This document shows, one piece after another, positions 31,633-37,162 of a DNA stretch of 37,162 nt (position 1 is its first letter; each line of letters starts with the position of its first letter). The stretch is from Parvularcula sp038745625. Its GTDB lineage: Bacteria; Pseudomonadota; Alphaproteobacteria; Caulobacterales; Parvularculaceae. The position numbers and the translations under genes were made by a program. The notes under the pieces are model-generated. The model made no database searches. It was given only the letters and a program-made list of their open reading frames with translations, and had not been told where the DNA came from. Location: the NCBI GenBank assembly GCA_038745625.1, contig JBCDLG010000022.1, forward strand, positions 1 through 37,162, given 5' to 3'.

Positions 31633-32685
31633 ATGACAAAGACAGAACAACTCAAGCAAGCGCTCCGTGAACGCATCGTCATTCTTGACGGACCAGGCGG
31701 CACGATGATCCAGAAGCATAAGCCGACGGAGGAGGACTATCGCGGCGAGCGCTTTGCCGATTGGGGTCAAGATGTTCAGGGCAACAACGACCTTCTCAAC
31801 CTGACCCGACCGGATATCATCACCGGTATCCACCGGGCCTATTTCGAGGCGGGCGCCGACATTGTTGAGACCAACACATTCAGCTCAACGACGATCGCCC
31901 AGGCGGACTATGGGATGGAGAGCTTGGCCCGCGAGATGAACGTCGAGGGTGCACGCCTCGCACGCGAAGAAGCGGATCGGTTTGAAGCGCAAGACGGCCG
32001 CCCGCGTTTTGTCGCTGGTGCCATTGGGCCGACCAACCGCACCTGCTCAATCAGTCCGGACGTCAATGATCCAGGCGCGCGCAACGTGACGTTCGATCAA
32101 CTGGTGGCCGCCTATAAGGAAGCCGCCAGTGGGCTCGTCGAGGGCGGCGCTGATGTCTTCCTCATCGAGACGATTTTTGACACGCTGAACGCCAAGTCCG
32201 CCATCTTTGGCATCCAAGAACTCTTGGATGAAACGGGCGCAGATGTTCCGATTATTCTCTCCGCGACGATCACGGACCAATCCGGCCGGACGCTGAGCGG
32301 TCAAACGGCAACCGCCTTCTATCACTCGGTGCGCCATGCCAATCCGCTCTCGGTGGGACTGAATTGCGCCCTCGGTCCCGACCTCATGCGTCAGTATGTT
32401 GAGGAACTCTCCAACATCGCAGAATCCTACATCATCTCCTATCCGAATGCCGGCCTCCCCAACGCCTTCGGTGAGTATGACGAGACACCGGAAAGCATGA
32501 CGGTTCATATCAAAGAATGGGCCGAGTCCGGACTTTTGAATATCATTGGCGGCTGTTGCGGCACGACGCCGGAGCATATCGCGGCTTTCGCAGAAGCAAC
32601 CAAAGGTCTGGCTCCGCGGCAGATTCCCGATCGCGAACGAATTATGCGGCTGTCTGGCCTCGAGCCGTTCACGATGGCTGGTTAG
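31633..32685 (+). CDS. metH: Homocysteine S-methyltransferase domain of split methionine synthase
   Basis: This corresponds to only the N-terminal homocysteine-binding domain of cobalamin-dependent methionine synthase. It starts LRERIVILDGPGGTMIQKHK and carries GADIVETNTFSST. The zinc-binding cysteines are in GLNCALG and GGCCGTTPEH. Counted from the ATG at 31627 they fall at 247, 310 and 311, the same numbers as in E. coli MetH; from the ATG used here they are two lower. The protein ends LSGLEPFTMAG, exactly at the linker before the folate domain. The folate, B12 and reactivation domains are missing and must be encoded elsewhere, as in other alphaproteobacteria with split MetH. The 31633 start has GAGG eight bases upstream. 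Confidence 0.92.
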   Translation: MTKTEQLKQALRERIVILDGPGGTMIQKHKPTEEDYRGERFADWGQDVQGNNDLLNLTRPDIITGIHRAYFEAGADIVETNTFSSTTIAQADYGMESLAREMNVEGARLAREEADRFEAQDGRPRFVAGAIGPTNRTCSISPDVNDPGARNVTFDQLVAAYKEAASGLVEGGADVFLIETIFDTLNAKSAIFGIQELLDETGADVPIILSATITDQSGRTLSGQTATAFYHSVRHANPLSVGLNCALGPDLMRQYVEELSNIAESYIISYPNAGLPNAFGEYDETPESMTVHIKEWAESGLLNIIGGCCGTTPEHIAAFAEATKGLAPRQIPDRERIMRLSGLEPFTMAG

Positions 32686-33277
32686 AACCCTCAAAGTAGG
32701 ACTGGCGCCGGTCACGCAGGGCGTCCACCGCCTGCCGCAGGCGCTTACCGCTGCCGAGCAGCACAAGGCCAATGCCGCTGATTTCAAGCACTGCGTTCAT
32801 GCGCAGATAAGGCACAATCTCGAAGGCAATCAGCCGGTCCATCCCGTGAAAGGACGACGCACGGATCGCGACGAAGGCGATCACCAGCGCGGTTCCGAGC
32901 TGGGCCATACGGTTGGGCCAGGCTGACCGCCGCCAAAGGATGGCCACCACCCCAAAAGATACCAGCGCACCAGCACCAATGGCCGTGATGAAGATGGACT
33001 GCACAACCCGTCTGTTGTCGTACCAACCCTGCGCGTTGGCCAGCGCCCGCCCAATATCCGTGAGAAGGGACTGAAGATCGAGCTGCTTGTTGATCGCGAG
33101 CGCCGCGAAGGCGACAGCGATGACCAACCAAAAGTGCACTTCCTGACGCGCGATGATTGGTGACCGGAAGGCTGTCGCCAGGACTGTCGCGAGGACCGCT
33201 GCTGCTGCGTAAAGAAACACCGTCAACCAGCCGGTGACAGTGGGATCACCGATCCCCGGGCGCCATGCAATCTCCAT
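32669..33277 (-). CDS. Multi-pass membrane protein, unknown function
   Basis: The 202-residue protein has about five membrane segments: GWLTVFLYAAAAVLATVLAT, VHFWLVIAVAFAALAI, SIFITAIGAGALVSFGVVAI, ALVIAFVAIRASSF and a shorter LEISGIGLVLLGSGK. The C-terminus is basic (DALRDRRQSY). I do not recognise the family. The start at 33277 leaves 23 bases to the galE stop; an earlier ATG at 33331 would overlap galE. It lies just after galE on the same strand and may be cotranscribed. Its last 17 bases overlap the convergent metH-domain gene. Confidence 0.75.
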   Translation of the reverse strand: MEIAWRPGIGDPTVTGWLTVFLYAAAAVLATVLATAFRSPIIARQEVHFWLVIAVAFAALAINKQLDLQSLLTDIGRALANAQGWYDNRRVVQSIFITAIGAGALVSFGVVAILWRRSAWPNRMAQLGTALVIAFVAIRASSFHGMDRLIAFEIVPYLRMNAVLEISGIGLVLLGSGKRLRQAVDALRDRRQSYFEGSNQPS

Positions 33278-33300
33278 GCGGCCGGTCTGCCCTTTCGACT

Positions 33301-34296
33301 TTAATTCAGCGTGCCGAGTCGCTTCTCCCATGCGATCGCCGTGCGCGCCATCTCTTCCAGGTTGTCATGCTGCGGCTGCCAGCTCGGCAACGTCTCGCGG
33401 ATGCGCGCCGTATCGGAGACCAGGATCGGGGCGTCACCAGCACGGCGGGGCGCAGCACGCGCATCAATGGTCTCGCCGGTGACAGCCTCGGCGGCGGCGA
33501 CGACCTCTTTCACCGTGGAGCCGCGACCATAGCCGCAATTCATCGTGACCTGCCCACCTGCGCTGAGGACGTGCTGGAACGTCTCCACATGGGCGGAAGC
33601 AAGATCGCTCACATGGATGTAGTCGCGAATACAGGTGCCATCCCGTGTCGCGTAGTCATCGCCATATATCTCCATGTGCGGCCTTGCACCGACAGCCACC
33701 TGGCTTGCGATTTTGAGAAGATGGGTCGCATTGGCACCAGACTGTCCCGTGCGCCCCTGGGGATCGGCGCCCGCAACGTTGAAGTAGCGCAGGATCCCGG
33801 CCTGAAGACCGTGGGCATGGCCGATATCGCGGATCATCGCCTCGGTCATCAGCTTGGACTGACCATAGGGTGAGAGCGGCGCCTTGGGCGCATCCTCCGC
33901 CAAGGGCTCACCGTCGGCCCGAGGCTCATAGACGGCCGCGGTCGAGGAAAAGAGGATCGTCGGGACCTCCGCGGCCACCATCTCAGCCAAAAGGCCGAGC
34001 GACGCTGCCGTGTTCTCCGCGTAGTACTTGATCGGATTGTCCACAGACTCGGGCACAATGATGCGCCCGGCAAAGTGGAACACCGCTTTTATGCTCTCAC
34101 TTCGGAAAAGCTCTTGGAGACGTGTCCTATCCTCCACACTCCCGCGAATAAATTCAGCCTGGGCGGGGATGCAATGTTCGGCGCCTGTCGACAAATCGTC
34201 GAGGACGATCACCCGGAAACCCGCGTCGAGACACGCATAAGCTGTATGGCTGCCAATATATCCGGCGCCTCCGGTGACCAAAATCGTATCGCTCAT
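33301..34296 (-). CDS. galE: UDP-glucose 4-epimerase
   Basis: This extended SDR of 331 residues begins ILVTGGAGYIGSHTAYACL (about 5-23), the NAD motif. It has FHFAGRIIVPESVDNP, FSSTAAVYEPRADGEP with the catalytic Ser/Thr, the active-site SPYGQSKLMTE (Tyr and Lys), and RYFNVAGADPQGRTGQS plus GTCIRDYIHVSDLA, all typical of GalE. It converts UDP-glucose and UDP-galactose for cell-envelope polysaccharides. Length and motifs are normal. It is divergent from the Fur-family gene across a 129-base gap in which no strong regulatory dyad is evident. Confidence 0.94.
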   Translation of the reverse strand: MSDTILVTGGAGYIGSHTAYACLDAGFRVIVLDDLSTGAEHCIPAQAEFIRGSVEDRTRLQELFRSESIKAVFHFAGRIIVPESVDNPIKYYAENTAASLGLLAEMVAAEVPTILFSSTAAVYEPRADGEPLAEDAPKAPLSPYGQSKLMTEAMIRDIGHAHGLQAGILRYFNVAGADPQGRTGQSGANATHLLKIASQVAVGARPHMEIYGDDYATRDGTCIRDYIHVSDLASAHVETFQHVLSAGGQVTMNCGYGRGSTVKEVVAAAEAVTGETIDARAAPRRAGDAPILVSDTARIRETLPSWQPQHDNLEEMARTAIAWEKRLGTLN

Positions 34297-34425
34297 GCGC
34301 GGCTTCCCTGGTGTGAACTTGGATCGGGTTCTTGTGCGGTGGGGCGATTTGGTTCAACCTTTCGGTGTCGAAGGGTGCGAATCGCTAAGACTATATCTGA
34401 GCAGATTGCGCGAGGGCTTGAGCAT

Positions 34426-34857
34426 ATGAGCATTCTGGCAAATCAGCACGAGACCCCTAACGAAGCGCGTCGGGTTCGCCTGACAAAGAACGACCGGCTG
34501 GTCCTATCCGCGCTTGAAGACGCTGACGGTCCTTTGAAAGCTTACGACCTGCTGGAGCGTCTCAAGGGCGAGGGCATTGGCGCGCCTATGACGGTTTACC
34601 GCGCGCTTGATCGCCTTCAAAAACAAGGACTTGTCCATAAGCTCGACGGGCTCGGCGCGTTCGTTGTTTGCATGCATGGCGAGCCCCACGCGATCGAAGC
34701 GTTTCAAATCTGCCAGTCTTGCGAGAAGGTGGAAGAGCTGCGCGACCTTGGCCCCACGCTCCACCAGCTCGTGCATGACGGATCAGAGTTCAACCAGTTT
34801 AATGCTGAGATGGTGCGGATCGAGGTCCGCGGCCTTTGCACCAATTGCAACCATTGA
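34426..34857 (+). CDS. Fur-family metal regulator, Zur-type
   Basis: The 143-residue protein has a Fur winged helix: LTKNDRLVLSALEDADGPLKAYD and then MTVYRALDRLQKQGLVHKL, the DNA-recognition helix, near residues 55-73. His and Cys residues at 82-88 (CMHGEPHAI) fit a regulatory metal site. Two CxxC pairs (Cys96/Cys99 and Cys138/Cys141) fit the structural zinc site of Zur and many Fur proteins. The wording (HAIEAFQICQSCEKVEEL) suggests Zur. The ATG at 34426 has GAGGG upstream and places the helix correctly. No target genes such as znuABC are in the window. It is convergent with the amidotransferase gene, 12 bases apart. Confidence 0.88.
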   Translation: MSILANQHETPNEARRVRLTKNDRLVLSALEDADGPLKAYDLLERLKGEGIGAPMTVYRALDRLQKQGLVHKLDGLGAFVVCMHGEPHAIEAFQICQSCEKVEELRDLGPTLHQLVHDGSEFNQFNAEMVRIEVRGLCTNCNH

Positions 34858-34869
34858 GCGTGGTGCGGT

Positions 34870-35577
34870 TCAGGCCCGCTGCTCAATGAACACCCTGATC
34901 CATTGCGCGATCTGAGAACGGTCCGACTCATTGGTGAGGCTCGCGCCGCCCAGATCACGTCGCTCTTGTGGAATGCGGTCAGCCCGGAGCTCCATCAGCG
35001 CAGCAGCGAAGTCGTGGTCGAACTCGGGATGCATCTGAAACGTGAGCACCGGCAAGCTGTCATGAGCCAGCGCGCCATAGGGGCAGAAGGCTGAGCCCGC
35101 GATCCGCGTGAAGCCTTCGGGCGTCTCCAGCACCTGGTCCTGGTGCGACACGGCGCAGGCGAACCGCGCTGGCCCTGCGACCCAAGGCGTCTCAGCGACG
35201 ATCTCGTAGGTGTGAACGCCGACTCCCCAGCCCTTCTCTGACTTCTCCACCCGGGCACCGAAGGCCTGGGCGATCAGTTGGTGTCCGAAACAAATCCCCA
35301 CGACGGGGCGTTCCGCCTGCGCCCACCCGCGAACCGCGCCCTCAAGCGCGGGGATCCACCCGTGGTTCTCATAGACGCCCTTGGGCGACCCGGTGACCAG
35401 CAGCGCCTGGCCGGCCTGCGGCTCCGGCACCGCCTCGCCGTCCATCACTTTGACCGTCTCCACATCGAAGGACGCGCCCGCGCGGGCGAACATCGCTTCG
35501 AACATCTGCGGGTAGGTTCCCCAGTCCGAACCCAAGCCTTCCGGCGGAACCCCTGTCTCTGCGATCACCAATTTCAT
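34870..35577 (-). CDS. Class I glutamine amidotransferase (GMP-synthase-like)
   Basis: The 235-residue protein has the full class I amidotransferase triad: Cys96 in VVGICFGHQLIA, and His183 and Glu185 in LTFQMHPEFD. The sequence GLGSDWGTYPQMFEAMF near the start and ALLVTGSPKGVYE mark the stand-alone type sometimes annotated as GMP synthase-like. No synthase domain is attached, so it either hydrolyses gamma-glutamyl compounds or feeds ammonia to an unknown partner. The ATG at 35577 fits the start of beta strand KLVIAETGV; AAGGG is eleven bases upstream. It is divergent from the crotonase gene (57-base gap). Confidence 0.88.
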   Translation of the reverse strand: MKLVIAETGVPPEGLGSDWGTYPQMFEAMFARAGASFDVETVKVMDGEAVPEPQAGQALLVTGSPKGVYENHGWIPALEGAVRGWAQAERPVVGICFGHQLIAQAFGARVEKSEKGWGVGVHTYEIVAETPWVAGPARFACAVSHQDQVLETPEGFTRIAGSAFCPYGALAHDSLPVLTFQMHPEFDHDFAAALMELRADRIPQERRDLGGASLTNESDRSQIAQWIRVFIEQRA

Positions 35578-35634
35578 GCCGCTTGCACCCTTTGCGTCAG
35601 ATGGGTTCACTGGGGCCAAATGGAGGATCTGTCG

Positions 35635-36381
35635 ATGAGTGAACATGTCATCACGACACTGGAAGATGGGGTGCTAACGGTCACCCTCAACCGTCCGGAC
35701 AAGAAGAATGCGATGACCGAGCCCATGTACCGGGCGCTGACGGACGCGTTTGTCCGGGCCGACGAAGACGACGATGTCCGGGTGCTGCTGTGGGCGTCCG
35801 AAGGCGACAGCTTCACCGCCGGCAATGACCTCGCGGCCTTTGCTGCGCCAGATGATTCGGGCGAAGAGCCCGCCGTCATCGCGCTGATCCGTAGCGCCCT
35901 TGCGATCAAAAAACCGGTCGTCGCAGCGGTCAAAGGGTGGTGCGTCGGCATCGGCGCGACGATGATGCTGCATGTCGACTTCATCTATGCCGAGCGGTCG
36001 GCGAAGTTCAAAATGCCGTTTACGGAGCTTGGTGCCGTGCCCGAGGCCGGCGCCACGAAGTATCTGATCGAGCGCTTTGGGCGTCAGATTGCGGCGGAAT
36101 GGCTTCTCCTCTCCGAAGCGATCCCCGCTGAGCGCGCCTATGAGTGGCGGATGGTCAATGAAGTCGTCGATGACGGCATGGCCCTTTCCCGCGCTATGGA
36201 AACGGCCAAGCGATTGGCTGCCCTCCCGCCGCTCAGCATGCGCGACACCAAAGAGCTTATCCAAGGTGACTACGAAGCCGTGATGCCGCTCATCTGGGAA
36301 GAGATGAACACCTTCGCTGTCCGTCTGCGGTCAGAAGAAATGCAGCAAGTGATCGCAGCACGGATGATGGGCAAGAAGTAA
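35635..36381 (+). CDS. Crotonase-family protein, enoyl-CoA isomerase-like
   Basis: The 248-residue protein has the crotonase fold: VTLNRPDKKNAMTEPMYRAL, FTAGNDLAAF (first oxyanion loop), VKGWCVGIGATMMLHVDF and FKMPFTELGAVPEAGATKYL. The second glutamate (FTELG) is present. The first hydratase glutamate is replaced in GIGATMMLHVD, where a true hydratase reads GGG.E. With the LGAVPEAG wording this suggests a delta3,delta2-enoyl-CoA isomerase (ECI-like) rather than a hydratase. GGAGG is eight bases before the ATG at 35635. It stands alone, divergent from the amidotransferase gene and convergent with the SIMPL gene (7-base gap). Confidence 0.87.
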   Translation: MSEHVITTLEDGVLTVTLNRPDKKNAMTEPMYRALTDAFVRADEDDDVRVLLWASEGDSFTAGNDLAAFAAPDDSGEEPAVIALIRSALAIKKPVVAAVKGWCVGIGATMMLHVDFIYAERSAKFKMPFTELGAVPEAGATKYLIERFGRQIAAEWLLLSEAIPAERAYEWRMVNEVVDDGMALSRAMETAKRLAALPPLSMRDTKELIQGDYEAVMPLIWEEMNTFAVRLRSEEMQQVIAARMMGKK

Positions 36382-36388
36382 CCGCCGC

Positions 36389-37105
36389 TTACTGCAGCTC
36401 AAACACCGCGGTGACGCGGACCTGCACCTGCTGCTCGCCCGCTTCGATAGGAGCGGGCGATGCCATGTCGGATTCCATTGCCATGGCGCGCATCATCATC
36501 GGTTGCGGCGACGAGGCGGAGGATGCGTTGATGGTGAGAACATCGCCGAGACTGGCGCCTGCGGCCTCTGCCATCGCTTCAGCCTTCGCCTTGGCATCTT
36601 TCACCGCAGCCACCCGCGCCTCGTCCTGCATGGCTTTGGGATTATCGAACCCCATGCGGAAGCTTTGCAGCTCATTGGCGCCTGCGCGCACCGCGGCATC
36701 AATCGCGGCACCAGCGGTTTCGATCTCGCGCAGACGGACGGTGAGGCTGTTCATGGCCTCATAAGCAACAATCCGTGTCCGATCTTGGTAGCCGCGGCTG
36801 TTTTGGTCATAGACCGGCGACAGCGAAATCTGATCGGTTTGCAGATCACGCGGCTCGATGCCCTGATCTTTCAGCACATCGACGACACTCCGCATCTGGT
36901 TGCTGTTGGCGGAGAAAGCATCACCGGCGCCCTCTCCCCGCGTGCGGACAGAAAAACGAAGGATCGCGATATCCGGCGCGGCTGTGACCACACCCTCGCC
37001 CTGAACAGTGATCGAGCGGACCTGGTGGTCCTGGGCGCGGCTTTCCTCAAAAGTGCAAGCGGTCAGGGCCAGCGCAGCAAGCGCGGCCGTCAGCCCGCGC
37101 ACCAT
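36389..37105 (-). CDS. SIMPL-domain (DUF541) lipoprotein
   Basis: The 238-residue protein has a lipoprotein signal (MVRGLTAALAALALTAC, lipobox LTAC, Cys17). A SIMPL domain follows: ITVQGEGVVTAAPDIAILRFSV, VDVLKDQGIEPRDLQTDQIS, AYEAMNSLTVRLREIETAG, and ARVAAVKDAKAKAEAMAEAAG, the conserved C-terminal region. SIMPL proteins are periplasmic and of unclear function, sometimes linked to oxidative stress. A Met-rich stretch (QPMMMRAMAMESDM) near residues 204-216 is unusual and could bind metal or be a low-complexity insert. Its ATG overlaps the stop of the upstream gene (TGATG). Confidence 0.9.
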   Translation of the reverse strand: MVRGLTAALAALALTACTFEESRAQDHQVRSITVQGEGVVTAAPDIAILRFSVRTRGEGAGDAFSANSNQMRSVVDVLKDQGIEPRDLQTDQISLSPVYDQNSRGYQDRTRIVAYEAMNSLTVRLREIETAGAAIDAAVRAGANELQSFRMGFDNPKAMQDEARVAAVKDAKAKAEAMAEAAGASLGDVLTINASSASSPQPMMMRAMAMESDMASPAPIEAGEQQVQVRVTAVFELQ

Positions 37106-37161
37106 CAGGGTAGCCCCACAAACTCTTCATGCGGAAGACCTTGGTCCATCTCCTCAGCCGC
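37105..37161 (-). CDS. C-terminal end of an unidentified gene entering at the right edge
   Basis: On the minus strand the frame from the window edge reads AAEEMDQGLPHEEFVGLP and stops with TGA at 37107-37105, overlapping the SIMPL gene start. Eighteen residues are too few to name a family. The TGATG overlap suggests that the two genes share a transcript. Confidence 0.5.
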   Translation of the reverse strand, partial: AAEEMDQGLPHEEFVGLP

Positions 37162-37162
37162 C

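Overview
The window looks like chromosomal DNA of a free-living alphaproteobacterium. It is GC-rich by eye, with short intergenic gaps. The clues are a histidine tRNA that encodes no G-1 and carries U72/A73, a methionine synthase reduced to its homocysteine domain, DUF465 and TIGR02444 proteins, ubiX, and a short class I NrdA without an ATP cone. Genus cannot be fixed from sequence alone; Hyphomonadales/Parvularculales-like lineages are plausible.

Left part (1-8.1 kb): a small membrane protein and the start of another gene leave the left edge. A long GST-like protein is convergent with a TetR regulator, and gltD-gltB (glutamate synthase) form a translationally coupled pair on the minus strand. 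Catabolic block (8.3-17.4 kb): a six-gene minus-strand operon encodes acyl-CoA dehydrogenase, enoyl-CoA hydratase, thiolase, an HSD10-like SDR, an alpha-methylacyl-CoA racemase and a cytochrome P450. A divergent GMC alcohol oxidase/dehydrogenase lies at its head and a TetR regulator at its tail. A near-identical AT-rich motif upstream of the TetR gene and in the operon/GMC intergenic region suggests one regulon. The gene set fits oxidation of a methyl-branched, isoprenoid or sterol-side-chain-like substrate (inference).

Middle (17.4-25.6 kb): a Sel1-repeat lipoprotein, then a TetR/Rieske-oxygenase divergent pair sharing a perfect 18-bp inverted repeat over a promoter. Next come tRNA-His, an M48 metalloprotease lipoprotein, an SDR lacking the catalytic Tyr and Lys, and a housekeeping-like run with two DUF465 proteins, ubiX, a TIGR02444 protein, a small lipoprotein, a DUF2270 membrane protein and a YciI-like protein.

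Accessory islet (25.6-27.3 kb): palindromic repeats, a GIY-YIG nuclease gene bracketed by two related copies of a roughly 107-bp hairpin repeat, a long inverted repeat, and an AT-rich (about 35% GC sampled) three-TM protein of unknown function abutting nrdA. This is the most foreign-looking part of the window.

Right part (27.3-37.2 kb): nrdA without nrdB, a tandem-FKBP lipoprotein, an alpha/beta-hydrolase lipoprotein, the detached MetH homocysteine domain, galE with a small membrane protein, a Zur-type Fur regulator, a class I glutamine amidotransferase, a crotonase-family isomerase-like protein, a SIMPL-domain lipoprotein, and the C-terminal end of one more gene. No CRISPR array, prophage, transposase or rRNA was seen.
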